DNA from: an uncultured Pelagibacteraceae bacterium
GTDB taxonomy: Bacteria > Pseudomonadota > Alphaproteobacteria > Pelagibacterales > Pelagibacteraceae
Assembly: GCA_902551985.1 (NCBI GenBank)
Contig: CACDFI010000004.1
Span: 80,512 to 144,511, forward strand
Direction of reading: 5' to 3'
DNA: 64,000 nt
The position numbers were made by a program, and so were the translations under genes. Below, one piece after another: positions 1 to 8,899 of this stretch (the stretch's first letter is position 1; each line of letters opens with the position of its first letter). The notes below the pieces were generated by a model. The model did no database searches and was not told the origin of the DNA. It saw only the letters and a list, made by a program, of their open reading frames with translations.

Positions 1-273
1 TTAGAGGTGAATTATGAGGACAAAAAACCTTCTAACGATAAAGATATTAAATCAATCGTAAACTATGCAAAAATTGTAAAATTGATAAAAAAACTTATCA
101 AAAATAAACATTATAATTTTCTTGAAACATTAGCGGAAGATGTATTCGATGAACTATTCAAAGACAAAAGAATTGATAAAATAAGTCTTCAAATTGAGAA
201 ATTAGAAATCATGAAAGATTGCTCATCCGTTGGTATTCAAATTTCAAAAAAAAGAAGCCATGATAAGCTCTGA
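1..273 (+). CDS. folB: Dihydroneopterin aldolase, C-terminal part (gene enters from the left edge)
   Basis: The reading frame is open from base 1 and ends at TGA 271-273, so the gene starts outside the window. The visible 90 residues match the second half of the FolB fold: the N-Y-A stretch near SIVNYAKIV, the [13 protein letters not shown] helix, and the final strand with the [10 protein letters not shown] ending. FolB converts dihydroneopterin to 6-hydroxymethyl-dihydropterin in folate synthesis in the cytoplasm. Its 3' end overlaps uvrC by 14 bases. The identification rests on remembered family pattern. The catalytic N-terminal part cannot be inspected. Confidence 0.75.
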   Translation, partial: LEVNYEDKKPSNDKDIKSIVNYAKIVKLIKKLIKNKHYNFLETLAEDVFDELFKDKRIDKISLQIEKLEIMKDCSSVGIQISKKRSHDKL

Positions 274-2095
274 TATCGGTAAAGAGGCGATAAAAAAAGA
301 GTTACCGCTTATACCTAAACTTCCTGGGGTATATAGAATGTTAAATTCTAAAAACGAAATACTTTACGTTGGCAAGGCAAAAAACTTACCAAATAGATTA
401 AAGAGTTATGTATCAGAGAAAAATCATATTATCAGAACTGAAAGAATGTTATCTCAAACAACTAAGATTGAGATTACTAGTACCTCAAATGAGAGCGAGG
501 CTCTACTTTTAGAAGCAAACTTAATTAAAAAGTATAAACCTAGATTTAATATTCTACTTAGAGACGATAAATCATTTCCATTTATTTTTATTGGTAATCA
601 AGATAAATGGCCTCAAATTAGACGGCACAGAGGAAAAAAAACTAAAGAAGGTTTTTATTTTGGACCATTTGCTTCGGCAGGATCCGCAAACTGGACCATC
701 AAAATGATACAAAAAATTTTTCAGCTTAGAGTTTGTGATGATACAGTTTTTAAAAAAAGAGAGAGACCGTGTATCCTTTATCAAATTAAGCGTTGTTCTG
801 GGCCATGTGTTGGATATATAGAAGAGGATGAATATAAGCTGTCTGTAGACAACGCAATTGAGTTCGTATCAGGGAAATCAAGAAAAATTCAAAAAAATTT
901 ATCAAACCAAATGGAAAAGGCTAGTGAAGATTTAGATTTTGAAAAAGCTGCAATATTAAGAGATAGAATAAAATCTTTAAATATTATTCAGTCATCTCAA
1001 AGAATAAATGAGGCAAATTTAGTAGAGGCCGATGTCATAGCTGGCTACAAAAAGTCTGGAAAAACTTGTATTCAGGTTTTTTTCTATAGATCAAAACAAA
1101 ACTGGGGTAATCAAGCTTTTTTTCCGAAACATGATCCAGATGATAATATTAAAGAAATTCTTAACTCCTTTGTTTCTCAATTCTATGAAAACAAAAGTGT
1201 GCCGAGTTCTATTATTTTAAGCGAAGATATTAAAGAAAAATTTTTAATTGAAAAAACACTTTCACAAAAAGAGAATAAAGAAATAAATATTTCTGTAGCG
1301 AAAAAAGGATCGAAACTTAAAGTTGTAAATCAAGCACTTAAAAATGCAAAAGACAGCTTAAATAGAAAAATTTACGAAAGCCAAAATAATAAGGAGTTAT
1401 TTGAAAAAGTATCTAAAAAATTTGATTTAGAAAATAATATTAATTTAGTTGAAGTTTATGACAACAGTCATATTCAGGGTACCAACAGTGTTGGTGCACT
1501 CATTACATTTGGTGAGGAAGGTTTTATAAAAAAAAGATATAGAAAATTTAATATTAAAATAAAAAAAAATGAACAGGATGATTATGGGATGATGCGAGAG
1601 GTTTTAAATAGAAGATTTAAAAGAGCTGTACAAGAAAAAGATAATTATTTGACTATGCCAGATTTGGTTATAATCGATGGAGGAAAAGGACAATATTCTG
1701 TAGCTAGAGAAACACTTAATGAACTTGGGTTACATGATATTCCTATGATAGCAATTGCTAAGGGTAAATTTAGAAATAGTGGAAATGAGACTTTTTTTCA
1801 TAATGGCAAAGAATTTAAGTTTGAAAAGAATGACCCTACTCTATTTTTCTTACAAAGATTAAGAGATGAGTCTCATAGATTCGCTATTAGCGCTCATAGA
1901 GCTAAAAGGAAAAAAGGTATTAGCAAGTCTTTACTTGATCAAATTGATGGTATCGGATCTATAAGAAAAAGAGCTCTTTTAAACCATTTCGGCTCAGCAA
2001 GAGCTGTTGAGTCAGCTAGCTTAGATGAGATAAAAACTGTTGAAGGAGTTGAAGAAAAAGTTGCTAAAAAGATATATAATTTCTTTCACGAATGA
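260..2095 (+). CDS. uvrC: UvrABC excinuclease subunit C
   Basis: UvrC makes the two incisions flanking a DNA lesion in nucleotide excision repair. The 611-residue protein is of usual length. It has an N-terminal GIY-YIG nuclease (LPGVYRM at 21-27, [13 protein letters not shown] from 35), a UVR helix pair ([15 protein letters not shown]) for UvrB contact, an RNase H-like endonuclease domain ([19 protein letters not shown]) and a C-terminal double helix-hairpin-helix ([18 protein letters not shown]). ATG 260 is preferred because it follows AAAGAAG; a TTG at 230 in the same frame would add ten unsupported residues. It overlaps folB by 14 bases and pgsA by 4 bases. Confidence 0.97.
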   Translation: MISSDIGKEAIKKELPLIPKLPGVYRMLNSKNEILYVGKAKNLPNRLKSYVSEKNHIIRTERMLSQTTKIEITSTSNESEALLLEANLIKKYKPRFNILLRDDKSFPFIFIGNQDKWPQIRRHRGKKTKEGFYFGPFASAGSANWTIKMIQKIFQLRVCDDTVFKKRERPCILYQIKRCSGPCVGYIEEDEYKLSVDNAIEFVSGKSRKIQKNLSNQMEKASEDLDFEKAAILRDRIKSLNIIQSSQRINEANLVEADVIAGYKKSGKTCIQVFFYRSKQNWGNQAFFPKHDPDDNIKEILNSFVSQFYENKSVPSSIILSEDIKEKFLIEKTLSQKENKEINISVAKKGSKLKVVNQALKNAKDSLNRKIYESQNNKELFEKVSKKFDLENNINLVEVYDNSHIQGTNSVGALITFGEEGFIKKRYRKFNIKIKKNEQDDYGMMREVLNRRFKRAVQEKDNYLTMPDLVIIDGGKGQYSVARETLNELGLHDIPMIAIAKGKFRNSGNETFFHNGKEFKFEKNDPTLFFLQRLRDESHRFAISAHRAKRKKGISKSLLDQIDGIGSIRKRALLNHFGSARAVESASLDEIKTVEGVEEKVAKKIYNFFHE

Positions 2096-2676
2096 AAATC
2101 AAAATTCCAAATTATTTAACAATTGGCAGAATAATAATTGTTCCAATATTTGTATTTACTTTTTATTTACCTGGCTTTTATGGAGATATAATTCCTTTTG
2201 CATTGTTCGTAATTGCTTCATTTACTGATTTCTTAGATGGACTTTTAGCAAGAATGTTCAAAGAAGAATCTAAACTTGGTGAGTTATTAGATCCAATTGC
2301 TGATAAAATTATAGTTGCTACAGCATTAATATTATTAGTAATGGATGGTACTATTAAAAACTATGAGGTAATAGCCGCGATAATAATTCTTACAAGAGAA
2401 ATATTAATTTCTGGCTTAAGAGAATTTTTAGCAAAAGGTAGAGTTAAACTTCCTGTTTCAAGTTTAGCAAAAGTAAAAACTTTTCTCCAAATGTTTTCAA
2501 TTTCTATTTTGCTAACTGGTGAAACAGGAAATAAAATTATTAATTTTCAGGACTATAATGCTCAAACCATTGGTATAATTTTATTATGGCTCTCTGCTTT
2601 TCTTACTTTATATACTGGATATGAATACTTAAGAAAAGGAATTGACCATGCTATATCTGAGGATAATAAAAATTAA
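2092..2676 (+). CDS. pgsA: CDP-diacylglycerol--glycerol-3-phosphate 3-phosphatidyltransferase
   Basis: This membrane enzyme makes phosphatidylglycerophosphate, the committed step to phosphatidylglycerol. The CDP-alcohol phosphotransferase signature is complete: D-G-x2-A-R-x8-G-x3-D-x3-D, seen as DGLLAR followed by GELLDPIAD. Several hydrophobic segments span the 194 residues, the normal length. Its ATG overlaps the uvrC stop by 4 bases, and uvrC-pgsA adjacency is common in proteobacteria. Its stop codon interleaves with that of the convergent ilvE in a TTAA. Confidence 0.95.
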   Translation: MKIKIPNYLTIGRIIIVPIFVFTFYLPGFYGDIIPFALFVIASFTDFLDGLLARMFKEESKLGELLDPIADKIIVATALILLVMDGTIKNYEVIAAIIILTREILISGLREFLAKGRVKLPVSSLAKVKTFLQMFSISILLTGETGNKIINFQDYNAQTIGIILLWLSAFLTLYTGYEYLRKGIDHAISEDNKN

Positions 2677-3554
2677 GCAGCTTTCTTTTTTCTCACTAGT
2701 TTTCCATAACTTGCTGAAAGATCCAAAATAAGATCACAAACTTTATAATTATTTTCGGCAATTTGGGATATAGGTGTTATTTCAGCTGCTGTTCCAGTTA
2801 GGAAACATCCCTCAAAATTTGATAATTCTTCTGGTTTAATTTTTCTTTCATGGACTTTTATATTTTTTGATTTTGCTAATTCAATTACAGTTTGTCTTGT
2901 AATTCCATTTAAGAAAGAGTCTGGAGTAGGAGTATGGAGTTCTCCTTTTTTATCTTTAAAAAAAATATTAGCACTGGTGGACTCTGCTACATTATCCTCA
3001 TGATCCAACATTAAAGACTCACTGTATCCTTGTCTTTCGGCCTCATGTTTAGAAAGCGTACAAATCATGTACAGTCCTGCAGCTTTACTATCCCAAGGTA
3101 TAGTATTTGGCGCTGGTCTTCTCCAATTAGAGATATTTAATTTAATTCCTTCTGTTTTCAACTTAGGATCGAAATAATCCCCCCACTCCCAAGTAGCAAC
3201 TGCTACATTTATTTTTGTTTTCTGAGCTGATACACCCATCATTTCACTTCCTCGCCAAGCAAAAGGTCTTACATAACCGTTCTGCACTTTCTGAATTTTA
3301 ATAATTTGGTTACAGGCTTTATTAATTTCATCTTTAGTGTAAGGAATGGCTATATCCAATCTTTTAGCAGAATAAAATAATCTATCAGTATGTTCTTCTA
3401 ATTTAAAAATTTCTCCCTCATAAACTCTCAATCCTTCAAAAACTAAACTTGCATAATGAAGTCCATGGCTTATCACGTGGAGTTTTGCATCTTGCCATTC
3501 AACAAGATCGCCATTGTACCAGATTTTACCCTCTCTTTTGTCAAACGGTATCAT
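2673..3554 (-). CDS. ilvE: Branched-chain amino acid aminotransferase
   Basis: This is a PLP-dependent class IV aminotransferase for the last step of valine, leucine and isoleucine synthesis. The 293-residue protein has the fold-type IV pattern: SNWRRPAPNTIPWDSKAAG carries the PLP lysine (K157), followed by ESTSANIFF and TGTAAEITP. Its length is standard for IlvE. The start has its own upstream region shared with the divergent petP, where a TTGACA -35 and TATTTT -10 can be read. D-amino-acid transaminase or 4-amino-4-deoxychorismate lyase are less likely alternatives given the IlvE-like RRPAPNT motif. Confidence 0.93.
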   Translation of the reverse strand: MIPFDKREGKIWYNGDLVEWQDAKLHVISHGLHYASLVFEGLRVYEGEIFKLEEHTDRLFYSAKRLDIAIPYTKDEINKACNQIIKIQKVQNGYVRPFAWRGSEMMGVSAQKTKINVAVATWEWGDYFDPKLKTEGIKLNISNWRRPAPNTIPWDSKAAGLYMICTLSKHEAERQGYSESLMLDHEDNVAESTSANIFFKDKKGELHTPTPDSFLNGITRQTVIELAKSKNIKVHERKIKPEELSNFEGCFLTGTAAEITPISQIAENNYKVCDLILDLSASYGKLVRKKKAA

Positions 3555-3564
3555 ATGATTTTTT

Positions 3565-3593
3565 TTTAGAAAAAATATCTTTGTATATATAAT
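3565..3593 (+). promoter_or_regulatory. Candidate sigma-70 promoter for petP-petR-envZ
   Basis: A TTTAGA hexamer at 3565-3570 (4 of 6 to the -35 consensus) lies exactly 17 bases before a perfect TATAAT at 3588-3593. The predicted start, near 3600, is about 15 bases before the petP ATG. In AT-rich DNA chance TATAAT boxes are common, so the spacing and location carry most of the support. Confidence 0.5.
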
Positions 3594-3600
3594 ATGTCAA
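3572..3600 (-). promoter_or_regulatory. ilvE: Candidate sigma-70 promoter for ilvE
   Basis: On the minus strand a perfect TTGACA (bases 3600-3595) is followed after 17 bases by TATTTT (3577-3572, 4 of 6 to consensus). The predicted transcript would start near 3565, about 11 bases before the ilvE start codon. It overlaps the oppositely directed petP promoter almost completely, so the two cannot both be occupied at once. Confidence 0.5.
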
Positions 3601-3614
3601 TATAACTTACCATT

Positions 3615-4058
3615 ATGAAAAAACTTTTATATCTAAAAGATCATCAATTAAAAGAATATATAGAAAAAATATTCAATGGATATAGAGAAACTGTCGCTGA
3701 TGCCAAAAAAATTTTAGATAAACACGCATTAGGAACTGCTCACAATAAAGTAATTCATCTAATATCTTTATATGAAGGGATAACAATTTCAACTTTATTA
3801 AGAAAACTTAAAGTAACTAAGCAAAGTTTGAATAGAGTTTTAAATGATTTAGTAGAAATAAAGGCAATAGAATTTAAAAGAGACGAGATAGATACTAGAG
3901 TCAAACATGTGTATTTAACCGAAGAGGGAGAAAAAATTTTTAATGAAATATTTTCAGTTCAAAAAAAAAGAATTTATGATGCATTTTTAAGTTCTAAGTC
4001 TGATGATGTAATAAGTTTTGATAAAGTACTTAAAAAAATTATTAATGAAAAAGTTTAA
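3615..4058 (+). CDS. petP: MarR-family winged-helix regulator, PetP-like
   Basis: The 147-residue protein has the MarR layout: an N-terminal dimerisation helix, a winged helix-turn-helix (ITISTLLRKLKVTKQSLNRVL as recognition region, about residues 55-80), a basic wing with DTRVKHVYLTEEG, and C-terminal helices. It overlaps the next gene, an OmpR-type response regulator, by 14 bases. A MarR-type gene fused to such a regulator gene is the petP-petR pair of Rhodobacter, hence the name. The regulated targets cannot be read from the sequence. The symbol rests on gene context and not on a similarity search. Confidence 0.75.
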   Translation: MKKLLYLKDHQLKEYIEKIFNGYRETVADAKKILDKHALGTAHNKVIHLISLYEGITISTLLRKLKVTKQSLNRVLNDLVEIKAIEFKRDEIDTRVKHVYLTEEGEKIFNEIFSVQKKRIYDAFLSSKSDDVISFDKVLKKIINEKV

Positions 4059-4722
4059 AGCTCATATATTAATAGTTGATGATGATGATAGAATAAGAGA
4101 TCTCGTAAAAGAATACCTTAGTCAAAATAATTATCTTGTTTCAACCGCTAAAGATGCAAACGACGCTTCTGACAAAATAAAAATAATTAAATTTGATTTA
4201 ATAGTTTTAGACATAATGATGCCTGGTAAAACAGGATTAGAATTCACTAATGAATTTAAAAATAAAATTAATACACCTATTTTGCTATTAACTGCTAAAG
4301 GAGAACCGGCAGAGAGAATAGAGGGATTAGAATTAGGGGCAGATGATTATTTGACTAAACCTTTTGAACCTAAAGAATTAATTTTAAGAATAAACAATAT
4401 TTTAAGCAAAACTAAATCATTAGAATTTAAAAAAGTTATTGAATTTGGAAATATAAAAATAGACCTTAAAAAACAATTTATTTATAGAAATGACCTAAAT
4501 TTAAAAATTAATAATACCGAAACGGTGATTTTGGAAAAAATGATAAATTCTCCAGGTAAAATATTTAAACGAGATGAAATAGCAAACTTAATTGATTTGA
4601 ATAAAGAAAGATCAATTGATGTAATTGTAACTAGATTGAGAAAAAAAATTGAGGAAAGTCCTAAAAATCCTAAATATCTTCAAACAATAAGAGGAGAAGG
4701 ATATGTCCTTTGGATTGAGTAA
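4045..4722 (+). CDS. petR: OmpR-family response regulator, PetR-like
   Basis: The 225-residue protein carries an N-terminal receiver domain: acidic pocket VDDDD at 11-15, phosphoacceptor D56 in LIVLDIMMPG, then LTAKGEP and the KPF lysine. A C-terminal winged-helix DNA-binding domain ends in IRGEGYVLWIE. ATG 4045 is chosen; a TTG at 4018 would add nine residues before the receiver fold. It overlaps petP by 14 bases and the kinase gene by 20 bases, so the three are almost certainly one transcript and the kinase is the likely partner. Confidence 0.9.
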   Translation: MKKFKAHILIVDDDDRIRDLVKEYLSQNNYLVSTAKDANDASDKIKIIKFDLIVLDIMMPGKTGLEFTNEFKNKINTPILLLTAKGEPAERIEGLELGADDYLTKPFEPKELILRINNILSKTKSLEFKKVIEFGNIKIDLKKQFIYRNDLNLKINNTETVILEKMINSPGKIFKRDEIANLIDLNKERSIDVIVTRLRKKIEESPKNPKYLQTIRGEGYVLWIE

Positions 4723-6019
4723 GTTTTTAAAAAACATACTACCTAAAAGGTTATTTTACAGAGGTTTATTAATTGTAGCGGTTCCAATAGTGATTTTACA
4801 GATTACTATATCCTTAGTTTTTTTTGATAGCCTGTGGATTAAAACAAACAAAGGGTTAACAAGAGCCTTGGTTAGCGAAATAGTTACAATTATTGATATT
4901 TATAACAATGAAAATGAATATAATAAGAGAATAGTTACAGATCTATATAATAAAAATTTTAGCTTTTCGGTAAGGTTTTTAGAAAATGAAAAACTTCCAG
5001 ATATAAAAGTTGAAAGATGGTTTAGTCCAATGGATAGGACTTTAAGAAGAGAGCTTAAACCTAAAATTGGAGAACACTGGTTTAATACTATTTCTTACAA
5101 AGAGGTTGTTGATTTAAGGATTAAGTTTAGAGACGGAGTACTTCAAATATTTTTTCCTAAAGAAAGAATTCAGGTATCATCTATAAGGATATTTGCTTTT
5201 TGGATAACAATACCTGCAATTCTTATGATTGCAGTTGCAATCATTTTTTTAAAAAATCAAACAAGACCTATAACAAAATTAGCTCAAGCCTCAGAACGGT
5301 TTGGAAGAGGAGAAGATATTGAGGAGTTTAGACCATCAGGTGCACTGGAAATAAGAAAAGCTGGTCTTGAATTTGAGAAAATGAGAAAAAGAATTCTTAG
5401 ACATTTAAATCAAAGATCTGAAATGCTATCTGGTATTAGCCATGATTTGAGGACTCCACTTACTCGTATTAAACTTCAACTTGCAGTAATTAAAGATAAG
5501 GATCTTTCTGAGAAAATTTCTAAAGATGTTGATGAAATGGAAAAAATGCTCAACGAATATCTCCAATTTACAAGTACAGGAGCTAAGGATAAAACTGAGA
5601 CATTTGACATTTCAAATCTTTTAAACGAAATAGTTCTAAAATATGAAAATAAAAATATTGAAAAGAAAATAAAAGAAAAAATATATTTTAATGGAAGGCC
5701 AAGTTTAATCAAAAGATGTATTGGTAATTTATTAGATAATGCTATTAAGTATGCTGAAAAAATATCAGTAAACTTAGAAAAAAAAAACTCAACTATAATA
5801 ATTTCTATTGATGATGATGGACCTGGTGTAGACAAATCAGAGTTTCAAAATATTACTAAACCATTTTATAAAGTAGATAAAAGTAGGTCAGATTCGAAAT
5901 CGAGTGTTGGTTTAGGATTATCAATTTCCTCTGATATTATAAAATCTCATGGAGGTGATATAAAATTTAATAAATCAAAAATGGGTGGGCTCAAAGCAAT
6001 TATTTCTTTGCCTTATTAG
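4703..6019 (+). CDS. envZ: Sensor histidine kinase, EnvZ-like
   Basis: This inner-membrane kinase should phosphorylate the PetR-like regulator encoded just before it. The 438 residues show a first membrane helix (about 18-40), a periplasmic region of about 120 residues, a second helix (about 165-184), a HAMP linker, the H-box GISHDLRTPLTR with H247, and the ATPase boxes GNLLDNAIKYA, DDDGPGV and GLGLSIS. ATG 4703 follows a GAGGAGAAGG ribosome binding site lying inside petR. The 3' end overlaps ubiK tail to tail by 20 bases. The sensed signal is unknown; EnvZ is a name by architecture. Confidence 0.88.
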   Translation: MSFGLSKFLKNILPKRLFYRGLLIVAVPIVILQITISLVFFDSLWIKTNKGLTRALVSEIVTIIDIYNNENEYNKRIVTDLYNKNFSFSVRFLENEKLPDIKVERWFSPMDRTLRRELKPKIGEHWFNTISYKEVVDLRIKFRDGVLQIFFPKERIQVSSIRIFAFWITIPAILMIAVAIIFLKNQTRPITKLAQASERFGRGEDIEEFRPSGALEIRKAGLEFEKMRKRILRHLNQRSEMLSGISHDLRTPLTRIKLQLAVIKDKDLSEKISKDVDEMEKMLNEYLQFTSTGAKDKTETFDISNLLNEIVLKYENKNIEKKIKEKIYFNGRPSLIKRCIGNLLDNAIKYAEKISVNLEKKNSTIIISIDDDGPGVDKSEFQNITKPFYKVDKSRSDSKSSVGLGLSISSDIIKSHGGDIKFNKSKMGGLKAIISLPY

Positions 6020-6242
6020 TTTTTCTTCTTTTGATTTGTGAATCCAATTTTTTTTCTAAATTACTAATCCTCTTATTTAAAACATTTACTTCTTCTTTAC
6101 TCGCAAGTTTCATTTTAAACACAATTTCATCTCTTTTAGATTTTAGAACAGATATTATCTCATCAGAAACATCTTTGTAATTAATTAAACCTTGTTCAAT
6201 TAATTTTGCAAATTTGTCGAATACGAATCTTGATTTTGACAT
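6000..6242 (-). CDS. ubiK: UbiK-family accessory factor (BMFP domain)
   Basis: The 80-residue protein is a short basic coiled coil: an amphipathic N-terminal half (FAKLIEQGLINYKDV) and a trimerising C-terminal helix with the VNVLNKRISNLEKKL repeat, ending in a lysine/arginine-rich tail. This is the BMFP/YqiC pattern; in enterobacteria UbiK assists aerobic ubiquinone synthesis. The gene overlaps the convergent kinase gene by 20 bases and is transcribed away from lgt across a 50-base spacer. Function in this lineage is inferred from the family. Confidence 0.75.
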   Translation of the reverse strand: MSKSRFVFDKFAKLIEQGLINYKDVSDEIISVLKSKRDEIVFKMKLASKEEVNVLNKRISNLEKKLDSQIKRRKTNKAKK

Positions 6243-6292
6243 AATAATTATTTAACAGAATTATATTTAATAAATTATAATAAATTATTTAA

Positions 6293-7063
6293 ATGTTTAC
6301 TAATAATTTTGACCCAGTTGCCTTCGAGTTTTTTTCTATAAATATTCATTGGTATTCATTAGCTTATATATTTGGCATTATTTTTGGTTGGATTTATTGT
6401 AAAAAAATTCTCATCAAAACAGCTACAATTCAAAAATTGTTTGACGACTATATCTCATATTTAATTATTGGAATAATTATAGGTGGAAGATTAGGATACG
6501 TATTTTTTTATAATTTCTCTTATTTTCTTAAAAATCCAATTGAAGTTTTCATGTTGTGGAATGGTGGAATGTCTTTTCATGGGGGATTATTGGGTATAAT
6601 TTTTTTCACCTATCTTTTTTCAAAAAAAAATAATCAAGACATTTTCATATTTTTAGATTTAGTCTCTATTGTTGCACCTATAGGAATTTTTCTTGGAAGA
6701 ATTTCAAATTTTATTAATGGGGAATTAGTTGGAAAAGTTACAAATTCCAATTGGGGAGTTATATTTCCAAGTTATGATGACAAATTAAGGCATCCTTCTC
6801 AACTTTATGAAGCATTTTTGGAAGGACTAATTTTATTTATATTAATAAACTTAGTACATTTTAATAAGAAAAATAAAGTAGGGGCTTGTTCTTTTATGTT
6901 TTTAATACTTTATGGTTTCTTTAGAATTATCTCAGAAATTTTTAGAGAGCCAGATGTACAAATAGGTTATTTATTTGGATATATCAGCACAGGTACTTTA
7001 TTAAGCCTATTTATGATTTTAGCTGGAAGCATAATTTATTTTAAAAAGAAAAATGAGATATAA
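6293..7063 (+). CDS. lgt: Prolipoprotein diacylglyceryl transferase
   Basis: Lgt transfers diacylglycerol from phosphatidylglycerol to the lipobox cysteine of prolipoproteins in the inner membrane. The 256-residue protein has about seven hydrophobic segments and the family landmarks MSFHGGLLG (catalytic histidine region), the signature GRISNFINGELVG, and RHPSQLYEA. It starts a run in which each of the next two genes overlaps its predecessor. The substrates include the lipoproteins encoded near 38094 and 59866; lspA, the next enzyme of the pathway, lies at 60182. Confidence 0.96.
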   Translation: MFTNNFDPVAFEFFSINIHWYSLAYIFGIIFGWIYCKKILIKTATIQKLFDDYISYLIIGIIIGGRLGYVFFYNFSYFLKNPIEVFMLWNGGMSFHGGLLGIIFFTYLFSKKNNQDIFIFLDLVSIVAPIGIFLGRISNFINGELVGKVTNSNWGVIFPSYDDKLRHPSQLYEAFLEGLILFILINLVHFNKKNKVGACSFMFLILYGFFRIISEIFREPDVQIGYLFGYISTGTLLSLFMILAGSIIYFKKKNEI

Positions 7064-8132
7064 ACCTGAAAATTTTGATTTACAATCTGATGAACTTATA
7101 CCTGTTGATGAGTTTGTTGAGAAGGTTCTCTATCACCCTGAAATTGGATATTACACAAAAAAAATTCCTTTTGGAAAAGAAGGTGACTTTGTAACAGCTC
7201 CTACTATATCTAACTTATTTTCAGAGATAATAACTATTTGGCTAATATCTTGCTGGGAAAAATTTGGAAAACCTAAAAGTTTTAATTTTATTGAACTTGG
7301 TCCTGGAGATGGAAGTTTTACAAAAGTCTTGATTGATACAATCGAAAATTTTCCTGATTTTAAAAAATCTATAAAAATTTTTTTATATGAAAAAAGTGAT
7401 TTTTTAAAAAAAATACAAAAAAAAAAAATCAATGACTCAAATGTAAAGTGGATTAATAATTTCAAACACATTAAAAAAGGGCCAGTTGTTTTTTTTGGAA
7501 ATGAATTTTTTGATGCTATTCCTATTAAGCAATTTACATTTTATAAAAAAGATTTATTTGAAAAATATTATATTGTAAATAAAAAAACTGGATTGAATGA
7601 AACTTATTGCAAAGCTTCCTTGAAAGACGCTGAAACTATTAAGTCATTTAAAACATTTAAGAATTTAAAATTTATTGAGTATCCTAAAAAGGGATTTTAT
7701 GAATTAGACAAAATTATTGAAAAAATTTCAAAACTAAATGGTGGTATAATGCTTATAGATTATGGATACTTAGATCTAGTTAATAAAAGTACTTTACAAA
7801 CTGTAATGAAGAATAAAAAAATGAATATGAATAGTCTTTTTAAAAATTTAGGAAGAGCAGACATAACTTACCTAGTGAACTTTAGTCTTTTGAAAGAGTT
7901 TTTTTTAAAAAAAAAATTAAAAGTAAAAAAAATTGTTTCACAGAAATTTTTCTTGGAAAAGATGGGAATTATTCAAAGAGCAAAGATATTAGAAAAGAAA
8001 ATGACACAAAAACAAGAGGAGTATATGTCTTTAACGCTAATGAGACTACTCCATAAAGATTTAATGGGGAGGTTATTTAAAGTTATATTTGCATTCAAAA
8101 GTAAAAAAGAGAATTTTTTGGGATTTGAATGA
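7053..8132 (+). CDS. SAM-dependent methyltransferase, MidA/NDUFAF7 family
   Basis: The 359-residue protein matches the COG1565 family: an N-terminal segment with YHPEIGYYTK and GDFVTAPTISNLFSE, the SAM site FIELGPGDGSF, then FFGNEFFDAIPIKQF and LIDYGY. Mitochondrial NDUFAF7 dimethylates an arginine of a complex I subunit, so a role in NADH dehydrogenase assembly is plausible but unproven in bacteria. It overlaps lgt by 11 bases and pgeF by 4 bases. The gene contains a run of 12 adenines at 7417-7428 and T8A10 near 7900, sites prone to slippage or sequencing error, but the frame is intact. Confidence 0.88.
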   Translation: MRYKPENFDLQSDELIPVDEFVEKVLYHPEIGYYTKKIPFGKEGDFVTAPTISNLFSEIITIWLISCWEKFGKPKSFNFIELGPGDGSFTKVLIDTIENFPDFKKSIKIFLYEKSDFLKKIQKKKINDSNVKWINNFKHIKKGPVVFFGNEFFDAIPIKQFTFYKKDLFEKYYIVNKKTGLNETYCKASLKDAETIKSFKTFKNLKFIEYPKKGFYELDKIIEKISKLNGGIMLIDYGYLDLVNKSTLQTVMKNKKMNMNSLFKNLGRADITYLVNFSLLKEFFLKKKLKVKKIVSQKFFLEKMGIIQRAKILEKKMTQKQEEYMSLTLMRLLHKDLMGRLFKVIFAFKSKKENFLGFE

Positions 8133-8884
8133 CATTTTGTTCCAAAAAACTAATTAAATTTAAAAATATAAGACATGGTTTTTTTAATCGAGAAGGAGGT
8201 GTCTCGAAAGGTATTTATAAAAGTTTAAATTGTGGGCCAGGATCAAAAGATAAAATTAGGAATATAAAAAAAAATATTGAAAAAGTTTGTAAAAAGATAG
8301 GTTGCAATAAAAAAAATCTTATTTTGTTGGATCAAGTCCATAGTAATATTGTCCACAATGTAAATAGAGTTACTAGAAAAAAATTAAAAGGCGATTCATT
8401 AATAACAAGCAAAAAAGGTATTGCATTAGGCATTTTAACGGCTGACTGTGCACCTGTTTTTATTTACGATCCAATTAACAATTTAATTAGCGCGCTTCAT
8501 GCAGGATGGAAAGGAGCATTTAAACAAATAATATCTAAAACGATAAAAAAGTTTAAGCTAAAAGGGAGTAATTTAAATGATTTGATTGTAGTGATTGGTC
8601 CTTGTATCAGCAAAAATAATTATGAAGTTAGGAGAGATTTTTTAAATAAATTTATTGCTAAAGAAAAGTCCAATAAAAATTTTTTTTATTATAAAAATAA
8701 TAAAATATTTTTCAGTCTTAATGGTTTTATTAAAAAGAGCTTTTTAGATTTAGGTATAAAAAACATTGAAATCATCAAAAAAGATACGTATATATTAAGT
8801 AACAATTTTTTCAGCGCAAGAAGATCTTTGAAAGAAAAATTAAATGATTATGGTAGAAATATCTCTGTAATTATGATTAAATAG
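8129..8884 (+). CDS. pgeF: Purine nucleoside phosphorylase / laccase-domain protein (YfiH family)
   Basis: The 251-residue protein shows the cysteine and histidine motifs of the multicopper-like YfiH fold: LLDQVHSN, ILTADCAPVF and LHAGWKGAF, which hold a metal at the active site. Family members act on purine nucleosides, and in E. coli the protein edits misincorporated L-serine in peptidoglycan precursors. It overlaps the preceding methyltransferase gene through an ATGA and is followed by prs after 15 bases. The exact substrate here is uncertain. Confidence 0.9.
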   Translation: MTFCSKKLIKFKNIRHGFFNREGGVSKGIYKSLNCGPGSKDKIRNIKKNIEKVCKKIGCNKKNLILLDQVHSNIVHNVNRVTRKKLKGDSLITSKKGIALGILTADCAPVFIYDPINNLISALHAGWKGAFKQIISKTIKKFKLKGSNLNDLIVVIGPCISKNNYEVRRDFLNKFIAKEKSNKNFFYYKNNKIFFSLNGFIKKSFLDLGIKNIEIIKKDTYILSNNFFSARRSLKEKLNDYGRNISVIMIK

Positions 8885-8899
8885 AAATATTCTCAAATA

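Noticed and set aside
230..259. An upstream TTG start for uvrC
   Set aside because: It adds ten residues that overlap folB and have no family support; ATG 260 has a purine-rich site just before it.
5476..5835. 119-residue open frame antisense to the sensor kinase
   Set aside because: Opposite strand of the kinase ATPase domain; composition reflects the reverse complement of AT-rich codons.
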